In this document: positions 33,085-42,074 of the stretch, one piece after another
Layout: each line of letters opens with the position of its first letter
Position numbering within the stretch: position 1 is the stretch's first letter
DNA from: Staphylococcus sp. ACRSN
GTDB lineage: Bacteria > Bacillota > Bacilli > Staphylococcales > Staphylococcaceae
Assembly: GCF_022346615.1 (NCBI RefSeq)
Contig: NZ_JAKRNS010000005.1
Span: 144,017 to 208,016, forward strand
Direction of reading: 5' to 3'
Length of the DNA: 64,000 bases
Made by a program: the position numbers and the translations under genes
The notes under the pieces: generated by a model
Told to the model about the DNA's origin: nothing
Database searches by the model: none
The model's input: the letters and a program-made list of their open reading frames with translations, nothing else

Positions 33085-35088
33085 TTGAAGTTGAATAGTA
33101 AAGTGATAAATGAAGGCGTGAAAAATGAGGAAGGCTTGATATCAGTCTCCCACCCATTAGCTGCAGATGTCGGGAGAGAAATTCTAGATCAAGGTGGAAA
33201 TGCAATAGATGCTGTTATTGCGATGCAACTTTCGTTAAATGTCGTAGAACCATTTACCTCAGGCATTGGAGGCGGAGGTTATTTACTTTATTATGATAAT
33301 AAAACTAAAAAAGTAAAAGCGTTTGATGCTAGAGAAACTGCACCTAAAAATATTGATAGACATTTTTATTTAGATGACAAAGGCGAGCATAAAAATTTCT
33401 TTGATTTAAGTACACATGGCAAAACAGTTGCTATACCAGCGATACCTAAATTATTTGAGCACTTGCATAAAAATTATAGTAATTTAACACTTTCACAATT
33501 GATAAATCCTGCAATAGAACAAGCTGAAAATGGGCATAAAGCTAATTGGGCAACTGAAAAGTATTCTAAACATCAAATTGAGCGTATTAACAAATTTAAA
33601 GAGACACAACGTGTCTATACCAATGAAGTAGGAGATTATTTCCATAAAGATGATTGGATAACGTTTCCTGATATCGCAAAAACATTTCGTATCATAAGAG
33701 ATCAAGGATTTGAGGCATTTTATACTAGTGAAATAGCTGATAAATTAGTAGATATCGTGCATGAAAATGGAGGAACGATTACTAAGGATGATTTACTGGA
33801 ATATCAAATTCAAATTAAAGAACCAGTTACATCGAATTATCGTGGTTATGATATACATGGAATGGGCCCTTCTAGTTCTGGTGGCATAACAGTTATTCAA
33901 ATCCTGAAGTTGTTGGAGCAATTTGATATTAGTGCCATGGGTCCACGTTCAACAGATTATTTACATCATTTAATCGAATCTATGCATATTGCATATAGTG
34001 ACAGAGCTAAATTTATAGCAGATGACGCTTTTTACGACATTCCAGTTAAAGAACTAATCGATGAATCCTATTTGAAAGAGCGTAGTCAACTTATTCATGA
34101 TGATTATGCTAATTTTGAAATCGGACCAGGAAGTACTATTCCTTCTGTTGAGTCACATACTAATGTAGATGAAAAGCATACAGAAACTACACACTTTTCC
34201 GTAACTGATAAAGATGGAAATATCGCATCTTTTACTACATCAATAGGAATGATTTATGGATCAGGTATGACTATACCAGGATACGGTATTCTATTGAATA
34301 CAACGATAGATGGTTTTGACGTTGTTGAAGGAGGAATCAATGAAATTGAATCCAATAAACGTTCTTTAAGTAATATGTCCCCTATAATTGTTACTAAAGA
34401 TGATCAACCAGTATTAGAAGTCGGTGCTCCAGGTGCAATCAGCATTATTGCTAGTGTTGTACAGACATTAATTAATGTTATTGATTTTGATATGACAATT
34501 CAACAAGCAATTGGTGAACCTCGTATCTATACGAGTAATCCCTCAAGAATAGAATGGGAGCGTCAATTTAAACAAAGTACAATCCTTGAATTAATAGCCA
34601 AAGGTCATGCCTTTGAGCTAAATCCCGAAAGTTATATTGGTGACGTACATGGCCTACAATTTGATATTGAAAACGGCTTGGTTAGAGGGGGAACAGACGA
34701 TACCCGAGAAGGCGTGGTTATAGGGAAAAATGACAAATATGTAAGCATACAAGAACCTCCTATAGAACAACAAGTAGATGCACCTTTTAGAATTTACTTA
34801 AACAAAGTAGCACTACCGTTATTTAAGTTTCAAACTAAGATTATTAAAGGTAAGTTTTTCATTTTAACAGAAATTGCGAATTTTATATTTAATCATAAAA
34901 GTAATAATAAGTATATACAAATTATCGAAGACCAAGAATTTATTGATATTGAAGCATTTTCTAAAAGTTTAGAATATAAAGTTGTAAAAGAAGAAAAAAA
35001 TCTTTATCTATATAAGGATTTTGAACAAAGAATTGATGAAAATGAAGCAGAATATTATCGATATGACAAAGAAAGTATTACACGATAA
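33085..35088 (+). CDS. ggt: Gamma-glutamyltransferase
   Basis: 667 residues, TTG start behind TAGGAGG. The proenzyme is cleaved before Thr368 in ETTHFSVTDKDG, which becomes the catalytic N-terminus of the small subunit. VVEPFTSGIGGGGYLLYYD and RETAPKN (gamma-glutamyl binding) and SNMSPIIV are present. No signal peptide is visible, consistent with an intracellular enzyme that releases Cys-Gly from imported glutathione. A C-terminal extension of about 100 residues exceeds the E. coli enzyme. The neighbouring importer supports a glutathione-sulfur role. Confidence 0.92.
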   Translation: MKLNSKVINEGVKNEEGLISVSHPLAADVGREILDQGGNAIDAVIAMQLSLNVVEPFTSGIGGGGYLLYYDNKTKKVKAFDARETAPKNIDRHFYLDDKGEHKNFFDLSTHGKTVAIPAIPKLFEHLHKNYSNLTLSQLINPAIEQAENGHKANWATEKYSKHQIERINKFKETQRVYTNEVGDYFHKDDWITFPDIAKTFRIIRDQGFEAFYTSEIADKLVDIVHENGGTITKDDLLEYQIQIKEPVTSNYRGYDIHGMGPSSSGGITVIQILKLLEQFDISAMGPRSTDYLHHLIESMHIAYSDRAKFIADDAFYDIPVKELIDESYLKERSQLIHDDYANFEIGPGSTIPSVESHTNVDEKHTETTHFSVTDKDGNIASFTTSIGMIYGSGMTIPGYGILLNTTIDGFDVVEGGINEIESNKRSLSNMSPIIVTKDDQPVLEVGAPGAISIIASVVQTLINVIDFDMTIQQAIGEPRIYTSNPSRIEWERQFKQSTILELIAKGHAFELNPESYIGDVHGLQFDIENGLVRGGTDDTREGVVIGKNDKYVSIQEPPIEQQVDAPFRIYLNKVALPLFKFQTKIIKGKFFILTEIANFIFNHKSNNKYIQIIEDQEFIDIEAFSKSLEYKVVKEEKNLYLYKDFEQRIDENEAEYYRYDKESITR

Positions 35089-35169
35089 TATTTTAATGAA
35101 ATGCTGTTATATCAATGCTCAATCAAATAATTATAATAAAATTATTAATAAATTGTTAGGTTATATTAC

Positions 35170-35205
35170 TTTGTGTGTAATAACTATTTACACAAATTTT
35201 TAATT
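35170..35205 (+). terminator. Weak terminator after ggt
   Basis: TTTGTGT (35170-35176) pairs with ACACAAA (35190-35196), followed by TTTTTAATTTT. Confidence 0.5.
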
Positions 35206-35258
35206 TTCTGAAAACTATAATAGAATTACATTATGCTTCAAACAAGAGGAGTGATTAT

Positions 35259-35315
35259 ATGTTATCAGGATTATTAAAACCAATTGTTGATTTAGTAGCT
35301 GCATTAGGTCTGTAA
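35259..35315 (+). CDS. Putative 18-residue amphipathic peptide, phenol-soluble-modulin-like
   Basis: AAGAGGAG lies 7-8 nt before ATG 35259; a TATAAT (35216-35221) stands 40 nt upstream without a clear -35. The peptide MLSGLLKPIVDLVAALGL is short, hydrophobic and amphipathic if helical, and its IVDLV core recalls delta-toxin and PSM peptides. After the TAA the same frame codes GVTGV and a second stop at 35331-35333, so the gene may have been longer by six codons before a nonsense change. A terminator ends the region at 35492. The rest of the gap 35089-35503 holds a GATAAAAC/GTTTTATC hairpin (35344-35367). Confidence 0.4.
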   Translation: MLSGLLKPIVDLVAALGL

Positions 35316-35455
35316 GGTGTAACAGGTGTGTAAGATAGCTTTCGATAAAACAACGCCAAGTTTTATCAATCATATTGTAATCCCAAAAATGTCTAGTTTG
35401 AACGTTGTCGGTTAGAATCTTCAGTAAATGTATGTACTGGTAATACTTCCTACAT

Positions 35456-35492
35456 AAAGCCCACTCTATCTTCAAGATAGAATGGGCTTTTG
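35456..35492. terminator. Bidirectional terminator between the small peptide gene and the LysR gene
   Basis: AGCCCACTCTATCTT pairs with AAGATAGAATGGGCT with one mismatch, followed by TTTTGTATTTT. It serves the converging minus-strand LysR gene as well. Confidence 0.85.
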
Positions 35493-35503
35493 TATTTTAA
35501 ATA

Positions 35504-36382
35504 TTATTTAACAGATAAATTCACTTCTTGTAAAAATAATTTAATCAAGGGATTATCCCAACTTTTTTTCTTGGTTAATGCAAATGTATAAAAATATGGC
35601 AAATCGCCATAAACTGGATTAATTATTTTCAATTGTTGATTTTGTATTTCAGTGGCAACTGTTCTAAATGGTAAAACACTAAATCCTATATTATCTAAAA
35701 GGAAAGTTTTTATCGTGTGAATACTCCATAATTCAGTTTTTTTCTTTAAATTAATATCATGCAGTGCAATGAATTTTTCAAAAGCTAATCGATAGGTGCT
35801 ATCCTTTTCATTAATTACAAAATGGTTATATACATTATTACTCAATAGTTCTGGCAGTGTGTCAGGTGCATCATAATGTGTAACGATAACTAATCGTTCC
35901 GTGGATAACTTACTTGTATGAATATATTTATTATTTATGGTTTCATTTACGACAAATGCAATATCGACCTCGCTATTCATTAATAAAGTTTGATTATAAC
36001 TACAAGAATTATTATAAATATCTAATTCTATTTCAGGATATTTTGTTATAAAATTTTTGATTATATCACTGAGACCTGTCGTTAAAACCGACTCTGGCGC
36101 TGCAATTTTTAATGTGCCCTTATTAATATTTTGGTTTGAAATATTTAATATTTCATCGTGTGTAGCAATATAATCATTAATTAATGGTAATAATTGAATT
36201 AAAAATTCTGTTGGTACAAGTTGCTTATGGTGATGCGTGAATAAATTATTTTGTAATTCCATTTCTAATTGATGAATTTGTTGTGAGATATTTGATTGTG
36301 TGTAGTTAAGCAATCTAGCTGTGTCAGTATAACTACGTGTTTTTACTAACGTCTTTAAAATCGTTAACTGTTTGATGTTCAT
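35504..36382 (-). CDS. LysR-family transcriptional regulator
   Basis: 292 residues, ATG behind AGGTGATTC. N-terminal helix-turn-helix MNIKQLTILKTLVKTRSYTDTARLLNYTQSNISQQIHQLE, then the two-lobed effector domain with KIAAPESVLTTGLSDII. Divergent from a LysE-type exporter gene across an 82-nt region with an AT-rich palindrome, so it most likely controls that exporter. The nearby sulfur genes make a sulfur-linked role possible but unproven. Confidence 0.88.
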   Translation of the reverse strand: MNIKQLTILKTLVKTRSYTDTARLLNYTQSNISQQIHQLEMELQNNLFTHHHKQLVPTEFLIQLLPLINDYIATHDEILNISNQNINKGTLKIAAPESVLTTGLSDIIKNFITKYPEIELDIYNNSCSYNQTLLMNSEVDIAFVVNETINNKYIHTSKLSTERLVIVTHYDAPDTLPELLSNNVYNHFVINEKDSTYRLAFEKFIALHDINLKKKTELWSIHTIKTFLLDNIGFSVLPFRTVATEIQNQQLKIINPVYGDLPYFYTFALTKKKSWDNPLIKLFLQEVNLSVK

Positions 36383-36396
36383 CGAATCACCTATTA

Positions 36397-36412
36397 ATTT
36401 TATTTATAAAAT
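36397..36412. promoter_or_regulatory. Palindrome between the LysR and LysE genes
   Basis: ATTTTATTTATAAAAT has 7-bp perfect arms and the T-N11-A character of LysR-type sites, close behind the LysR start. Confidence 0.4.
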
Positions 36413-36474
36413 GATAATAACATTAATTTTACTTATTTAAATGTTGAACATAAAATTTACATGAGGTGAATTTT

Positions 36475-37044
36475 ATGACGGCATTTTTAATATATGTATT
36501 TGTAACATCCATTACGCCTGGGCCAAGCAATTTATATATTTTAGATTCATCAAAAACTTATGGCATTAAAGGTGCAAAAAAATTTATTACGGGTGTACTG
36601 ATCGGATTCTTATTTCTTGCAGTAATCTCAGTGCTAATATTATTTAAATTTGAAAATGTTATTATAAAAATTGAGTTGTTACTGAAATATTTGGGATTTA
36701 TTTACTTAATTTACTTAGCGTATAAAACATACCGTTCGACAAAGAAAGATGTAAATAATAAAGCATATGAGACGTTTAAAGCAGGATTTTTATTGCAGGT
36801 GCTCAATATGAAATCATTATTATTCTTTATAACGTTAATGGGCGCATTTATTTTACCTATAGCAAATGAAAATGCAACGCTATCTTTATATATGATTATG
36901 ACCGTAGTCATTGGTTGGTTGTGCTTATTGGCATGGGGATTTTTAGGAAGCTTTTTAAAAAGTTATATAGAACAATATGATCGACCATTTAAAATTGTGA
37001 TGTCCTTATTATTACTTTATTCTGCAATTAGTATATTTCTATAA
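36475..37044 (+). CDS. LysE/RhtB-family amino acid exporter
   Basis: 189 residues from ATG 36475, set by GAGGTG; an in-frame ATG at 36466 overlaps that site. Six hydrophobic segments and the family motif SITPGPSNLYILDSSKTYGIKGAKKF at the N-terminus, with LQVLNMKSLLFFITLMGAF in the middle. Exports an amino acid or derivative. Divergent from a LysR regulator, the usual LysE/LysG arrangement. Confidence 0.86.
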   Translation: MTAFLIYVFVTSITPGPSNLYILDSSKTYGIKGAKKFITGVLIGFLFLAVISVLILFKFENVIIKIELLLKYLGFIYLIYLAYKTYRSTKKDVNNKAYETFKAGFLLQVLNMKSLLFFITLMGAFILPIANENATLSLYMIMTVVIGWLCLLAWGFLGSFLKSYIEQYDRPFKIVMSLLLLYSAISIFL

Positions 37045-37194
37045 AGTTCAATTAAACATAAATTACATAATAAGTATGGTATAGAAGTATATTTGTTCAT
37101 GAAATTTTATTATACATTCTCATAATTTAAAAACGAATAACAATCTTTGAAGTATTATTTTAGCCACTCTAAATATTAATATAACAAAGAAACT

Positions 37195-37229
37195 GACTGC
37201 GACATACTTCATGTCGTAGTCTTTTTTTT
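37195..37229 (+). terminator. Terminator of the LysE gene
   Basis: GACTGCGACAT (37195-37205) pairs with ATGTCGTAGTC (37211-37221), followed by eight T. The gap 37045-37420 otherwise holds only the next promoter and operator. Confidence 0.85.
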
Positions 37230-37344
37230 ATACTAAAAGTTACCATTATATAAATTTTATTAGAAAAGAAATTATAAAAAACTTTAGTAGAGCACATGTT
37301 GAATTAATATAAATATTATAAATTTAATGATGTAAAAATTAAAA

Positions 37345-37404
37345 TTGACATTTAAAAACTGCAGTGATATCTTTAAGTCTTAGTAGAATAATCGGGATTA
37401 ATAG
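37345..37404 (+). promoter_or_regulatory. Promoter and putative operator of the yxe-like operon
   Basis: TTGACA (37345-37350), 17-nt spacer, TATCTT (37368-37373). The element 37381-37404 (core ATAATCGGGATTAATA) follows 7 nt later, at the expected start of transcription, and matches the element at 20137-20160 in most positions. Layout fits repression. CymR, the cysteine-metabolism repressor of staphylococci, is a candidate regulator, but I cannot confirm its motif here. Confidence 0.6.
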
Positions 37405-37420
37405 AGAAGTAGGTGCAATA

Positions 37421-38722
37421 ATGGAAAAGAAATATATGAAATTGGGATTATTTTTAGCGGGATATGGGCATCACGTTGCGAGTTGGAGGCATCCACATGC
37501 AGCAGAAAGAGGTCCGATGGATTTAAATCATTTAGTGGATATTGCTAAAACAGCAGAAAAAGGGAAATTTGATTTACTATTTCTAGCAGATAGTTTGTTT
37601 GTTTCTGAAACGTCACATCCAAATATATTAAGTCGATTTGAACCATTGACATTATTATCGGTGTTGGCCAGAGAAACTCAATCAATAGGATTAGCAAGTA
37701 CAGCATCAACCACTTACGAAGAACCATTTCACCTAGCACGTATCTTTAGTTCATTAGACCATATTAGTAATGGACGAGCAGCATGGAATATTGTGACTTC
37801 ATCTATTAATAGTACAGCTGAAAATTTTAATGGAACGAGACACATGGAACATGAATTGCGTTACGAACGCGCTGAAGAATTTGTAGAAGTGACTAATAAA
37901 TTATGGCGTTCTTGGGAAAGTGATACCTTCTTACGTAATAAGCAAGATGGTGAATTTATAAATGCATCTAAATTACATACAATCGATCATCAAGGGAAGC
38001 ATTTTAAAGTGAAAGGCCCTTTAAATATTGAGCAATCTCCACAAGTTAGACCATTGTTAATTCAAGCAGGTTCATCACCTACAGGAACAGAACTAGCCGC
38101 AAAAGTTGCGGATGTTGTATTTACTGCACAGAGTAATAAACCAGATGCACAGTCATTTTATGAAAAATTAAAACAAAAGGCGAAGCGTTATGATAAATCA
38201 AATAACCAAATCGCAATTATGCCTGGTCTATTTCCTGTGATTGGAGATACTGAAGCACAAGCAAATCAATATTATCAAGAATTACAAGATTTAATTTTAC
38301 CTGAAGTTGGATTAAAAATATTAGCACCATATGTCGGCGAAATCGATCTCACACAGTATGATTTGTCTACAAGATTTGCTGACATTAACTTCGATACAGG
38401 TAATGGTGTTCAAAGTAGATTCGAAGTGATATTAAAAGATGCCGAAGCAAACGACTTAACACTCGAACAAGTGATGAAACAAGTTGCCGGATCAAGAGGT
38501 CATCACATAGTAATAGGAACGCCAGAACAAGTTGCAGATAAAATGGAAGATTGGTTCGTAAATCAAGCGGCAGATGGATTTAATATTATGCCCCCGCTTT
38601 TACCTACACAATTTGAAAAATTTGTTGAGCAAGTGATACCTATTTTACAAGAAAGAAATTTAGTCCAAAAAGCATATACTGCTGGGACACTGAGAGAAAA
38701 ATTTGGTTTAACCAATCATTAG
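37421..38722 (+). CDS. yxeK: YxeK-type FMNH2-dependent monooxygenase
   Basis: 433 residues from ATG 37421 (AGGTG upstream). NtaA/SnaA-group LLM protein: LGLFLAGYGHHVASWRHP, DHISNGRAAWNIVTS, LLIQAGSSPTGTELAA, MPGLFPVIGDTEAQA, GFNIMPPLLPTQFE. Closely similar along its length to the product of 20180-21475. In B. subtilis YxeK oxidatively releases oxaloacetate from N-acetyl-S-(2-succino)cysteine. The following genes (acetyltransferase, cystine-type ABC importer, PrpD-type protein) match yxe content. A flavin reductase partner is not present nearby. Confidence 0.85.
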   Translation: MEKKYMKLGLFLAGYGHHVASWRHPHAAERGPMDLNHLVDIAKTAEKGKFDLLFLADSLFVSETSHPNILSRFEPLTLLSVLARETQSIGLASTASTTYEEPFHLARIFSSLDHISNGRAAWNIVTSSINSTAENFNGTRHMEHELRYERAEEFVEVTNKLWRSWESDTFLRNKQDGEFINASKLHTIDHQGKHFKVKGPLNIEQSPQVRPLLIQAGSSPTGTELAAKVADVVFTAQSNKPDAQSFYEKLKQKAKRYDKSNNQIAIMPGLFPVIGDTEAQANQYYQELQDLILPEVGLKILAPYVGEIDLTQYDLSTRFADINFDTGNGVQSRFEVILKDAEANDLTLEQVMKQVAGSRGHHIVIGTPEQVADKMEDWFVNQAADGFNIMPPLLPTQFEKFVEQVIPILQERNLVQKAYTAGTLREKFGLTNH

Positions 38723-38735
38723 GGAGGCACAAGTG

Positions 38736-39290
38736 ATGACTAATATACGTAGAGCTACGTATGAAGATGCCGAGATTATTGTAGCGTTGATGTACCAAGC
38801 GTACGAGCCGATAAGAGATTTGGGTATTCATTTTGAATCAGCACATCCAACGATTGAAAAAATAAATAAGAATATAAAAGAAAATATTTGTTATGTGTAT
38901 GAAGTAGACGACAAGTTAATAGGAACAATTTCTTTAAGAATGCCTTGGAGTCATAATCCAGGTCCTTACCATTTCCCGCATATATGGTGGCTTGCTACAC
39001 ATCCATCATATAAAGGACAAGGGATAAGTAAATTATTGCTTGATTATATTGAAGCAGATGCCATCAATCAAAATTTTCATTCTCCAGCCGTCACTTTAGG
39101 TACAGCAAGCAATCATCCATGGCTAGTTGAGATGTATGAGCATAGAGGTTATCAAAAATTTGGTAGTAAAGACCTTGGGAAGGGTCATATTACCCAATAT
39201 TTAATAAAAGTCATAGATGAGACGTTATTTGAAGGTACGGAAATACTTAAACAGAAATTTACAGATATTACTTATAAGGAGGATGAATAA
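38736..39290 (+). CDS. yxeL: GNAT-family N-acetyltransferase (YxeL-like)
   Basis: 184 residues from ATG 38736, 8 nt after AGGGAGG. GNAT fold: RRATYEDAEIIVALMYQAYEPI, VYEVDDKLIGTISLRMP, the acetyl-CoA-binding LATHPSYKGQGISKLLLDYIE, and WLVEMYEHRGYQKFG. In the yxe pathway it acetylates the amino group of S-(2-succino)cysteine before the oxygenase acts. Starts 13 nt behind the monooxygenase gene. Confidence 0.82.
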   Translation: MTNIRRATYEDAEIIVALMYQAYEPIRDLGIHFESAHPTIEKINKNIKENICYVYEVDDKLIGTISLRMPWSHNPGPYHFPHIWWLATHPSYKGQGISKLLLDYIEADAINQNFHSPAVTLGTASNHPWLVEMYEHRGYQKFGSKDLGKGHITQYLIKVIDETLFEGTEILKQKFTDITYKEDE

Positions 39291-39291
39291 T

Positions 39292-39963
39292 TTGGATTTT
39301 GATCCGATATATTTTTTAGAAAGCTTTCCTAAAATATTACCTTTTTTACCAATTACACTTTATTTAGCACTTATCTCCTTAGTTATATCAGTTGTTGGGG
39401 GATTAGTGCTTGCACTTATTCTTAAAGCCAATATACCTGTTATAAAACATTTGGCACTATTATATATTTCCTTTTTCCGTTCCATACCGAGTCTGGTTCA
39501 ACTCTTTCTAATTTATTATGGATTACCACAATTAATTCCTGATATGAAAGTTATCGATGCTTTAACTGCAGCGATAATAGGATTAAGTGTAAAAAATTCA
39601 GCATATTTAGCAGAAATATTTAGAGCAGCAATCTCCTCAGTAGATAAAGGTCAATTTGAGGCTGCTCATTCTATAGGTATGAGTAAAACACGTACATATT
39701 TTTCAATCATTTTACCGCAAGCTACAAAGAACGCTATACCAGCAACAGGAAATATTTTTGTCGGTTTAATCAAAGAAACATCATTAGTATTTACACTAGG
39801 TGTGACAGAAATATTTGCTAAAAGTAAACTTTTAGCATCTGCTTCATATAAATTTTTAGAGACTTTTTTAGCAGTAGCAATTATTTATTGGATAGTAACA
39901 ATTATTTTCAGCTACCTACAAAATATATTAGAAAAACGAGTGAATAAACCATACGAAAAGTGA
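39292..39963 (+). CDS. yxeN: Cystine-type polar amino acid ABC permease (YxeN-like)
   Basis: 223 residues from TTG 39292, placed by AAGGAGG at 39277; upstream in-frame codons lie inside the acetyltransferase gene. About five hydrophobic segments, the HisM-type SFFRSIPSLVQLFLIYYGLPQ and EAA loop RAAISSVDKGQFEAAHSIGMSKTRTYFSIILPQA. Membrane part of an importer for cystine-like or S-substituted cysteines. Confidence 0.87.
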   Translation: MDFDPIYFLESFPKILPFLPITLYLALISLVISVVGGLVLALILKANIPVIKHLALLYISFFRSIPSLVQLFLIYYGLPQLIPDMKVIDALTAAIIGLSVKNSAYLAEIFRAAISSVDKGQFEAAHSIGMSKTRTYFSIILPQATKNAIPATGNIFVGLIKETSLVFTLGVTEIFAKSKLLASASYKFLETFLAVAIIYWIVTIIFSYLQNILEKRVNKPYEK

Positions 39964-39973
39964 GGTGTTATGA

Positions 39974-40714
39974 ATGATTAAAGTCAATCATTTAAAGAAG
40001 TCATTTGGCAAAACTGAAGTACTAAAAGATATTAATTTTGAATTAAATCAAGGAGAAGTATTGGCAATTATTGGACCATCTGGTTCAGGAAAGTCTACTT
40101 TATTGAGATGTTTAAATTGGTTAGAACAACCAGATGGTGGAACAATTTCAATAAACAACATTGATATTGAAATAGAAAATATCAATAAGAAACAAAAACA
40201 ACAATTAATTAAACAATCAGCAATGGTATTTCAACATTATAATTTATTTAAAAATAAAACAGTACTTCAAAATGTCACGATTGGCTTGAAGACAAATAAG
40301 CAATTAGATCGTAGTGCTATTGATGCACGTGCAAGTGATTACATCGAGCAGGTTGGTTTATCTGATTTCAAACACAAATATCCAGTAACTTTATCTGGGG
40401 GACAACAACAGCGTGTCGGTATAGCTCGAGCATTGGCGTTAGATACACCAGTATTACTTTTTGATGAACCTACATCAGCACTTGATCCTGAACTTGTATC
40501 TGGTGTATTGAATGTCATTAAATCCGTAGCAAAATTAAACAAAACACTGATAATCGTTACGCATGAAATGTCCTTTGCTGAGGATATCGCTGATAAAGTC
40601 ATATTTATGGAAGATGGTTTTATTGTGGAAAGTGGTACTCCGAAACAAATTTTTAACAATCCAAGACAGGAACGTACTGCAGAATTTGTGAAAAATGATA
40701 AAGGTGTTAAATAA
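39974..40714 (+). CDS. yxeO: Polar amino acid ABC transporter ATPase (YxeO-like)
   Basis: 246 residues. Walker A GPSGSGKST near 34-42, Q-loop VFQHYNLF, signature LSGGQQQR, Walker B LLFDEPTSALD, H-loop VTHEMSF. Start ATG 39974 behind GAGGTG; an ATG at 39970 stops at once. Energises the permease encoded 10 nt upstream. Confidence 0.88.
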   Translation: MIKVNHLKKSFGKTEVLKDINFELNQGEVLAIIGPSGSGKSTLLRCLNWLEQPDGGTISINNIDIEIENINKKQKQQLIKQSAMVFQHYNLFKNKTVLQNVTIGLKTNKQLDRSAIDARASDYIEQVGLSDFKHKYPVTLSGGQQQRVGIARALALDTPVLLFDEPTSALDPELVSGVLNVIKSVAKLNKTLIIVTHEMSFAEDIADKVIFMEDGFIVESGTPKQIFNNPRQERTAEFVKNDKGVK

Positions 40715-40734
40715 AATAGAGGTGATGCTATATC

Positions 40735-42069
40735 GTGAATTTCACACAACGTTTTATCCAATCTATTACAGCATCTGCCATAACCATTGGTAATGAAGAA
40801 AAGTTATCTGCACAAAAAGGCTTGATTGATGGTATAGCTACAGCATTTGCTGCTCAAAACAATGAAGTAATTAATCAACTTATTCAAAGTTTACTATCAG
40901 AACAAGGTGTTGGACAAAGCCCAATTATTGGATATGAACAAAAGCTTTCTGCAAGAGATGCTGCATTAGTTAATGGTTATATACTCCATTATTTAGATTA
41001 CGATGATGTTCACTCAGATGTGAGAGGTCATGCTTCATCCGTAATTATTCCTAGCTTACTTGCAACTGCGAATGGTAATCAACGGAGTTACGATCATTTC
41101 TTAGAAAGCTATATTATCGGTATCGAAGTAGCTGCACGAATCGGTCGTACAATTGGATCTCAACACTACGAAAAAGGCTGGCATACTTCATCCACTATTG
41201 GAATTATTGGAGCAGCTGCCGCTAATGCCTATTACTTAGGATTAGATCAAAATAATTTTGCAAATGCTATAGGCATAGCAATTACTGAAATGAGTGGTTT
41301 GCGTGCTCAATTTGGTACAGATGTCAAACCACTACATATTGGACTAGCTGCCCAAAAAGCATATATGGCAGTGAAATATAGTGAATTTAATGTGGTTGAT
41401 GGTAATAAAGACATGTTACCGGCACTATTTGCTACTTATAGTGAGCAGCAAGACCCACCAGACAGTTTAATCAAGGAGGATAATGAGTCATGGGCTATCG
41501 TGAATCCAGGACTATGGTTTAAATTACACCCATGCTGTTCAGCAAATTATCATGCGATTGATGCTGTTAAAAATATTCAAAAAAAATACGCACTTCCAAT
41601 TGAAACTATAGACACAATTAATGTCATCTTTCCGCTACAGGGAGATGCAGCTTTAAAATTTACAAAACCAACCAATGGCATTGAAGGCCGATTCAGTGTG
41701 GAATATGTTATTGCCAAATTACTATACAATCATCAACTTACTTTAGAAGATTTTTTTGAAAAAGAAATTAGTACTGAAATACAAAGTTTAATGTCTAAAG
41801 TACGGCGTACATATGATGAAACGATTAAAGCACAATCTAATGCATTACCAAAAGGAAGATTTACGATTGTCGAAATCAGAGACAATTTAGGTGAAATATA
41901 TCGAGAACGTATCGATACACCAAAAGGGAGTCCCAATCATCCATTAACAATGGATGAAATAATAGAAAAACTCACATTATACGCACCAAAACATGCAAGT
42001 AATATACAACAGCTATTTAATCTAAACAATACAGGAGAATTAATCACATATATTGTGACAGGAGGATAA
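40735..42069 (+). CDS. yxeQ: MmgE/PrpD-family protein (YxeQ-like)
   Basis: 444 residues, GTG 40735 behind AGAGGTGAT. MmgE/PrpD pattern: ARDAALVNGYILHYLDYDDVH, RGHASSVIIPSLLA, HTSSTIGIIGAAAANAYYLGL, GTDVKPLHIGLAAQKA and FKLHPCCSANYHAIDAV. The family contains 2-methylcitrate dehydratase and iminodisuccinate epimerase. In an operon for a succinyl-cysteine compound, an epimerase of the succino centre is a plausible job (inference); it could also modify a C4 by-product. Confidence 0.85.
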   Translation: MNFTQRFIQSITASAITIGNEEKLSAQKGLIDGIATAFAAQNNEVINQLIQSLLSEQGVGQSPIIGYEQKLSARDAALVNGYILHYLDYDDVHSDVRGHASSVIIPSLLATANGNQRSYDHFLESYIIGIEVAARIGRTIGSQHYEKGWHTSSTIGIIGAAAANAYYLGLDQNNFANAIGIAITEMSGLRAQFGTDVKPLHIGLAAQKAYMAVKYSEFNVVDGNKDMLPALFATYSEQQDPPDSLIKEDNESWAIVNPGLWFKLHPCCSANYHAIDAVKNIQKKYALPIETIDTINVIFPLQGDAALKFTKPTNGIEGRFSVEYVIAKLLYNHQLTLEDFFEKEISTEIQSLMSKVRRTYDETIKAQSNALPKGRFTIVEIRDNLGEIYRERIDTPKGSPNHPLTMDEIIEKLTLYAPKHASNIQQLFNLNNTGELITYIVTGG

Positions 42070-42074
42070 TTTAT

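Noticed and set aside
35215..35475. 86-codon minus-strand frame across the ggt-LysR gap
   Set aside because: No ribosome binding site, no family resemblance, and it runs through a terminator and a plausible plus-strand peptide gene.
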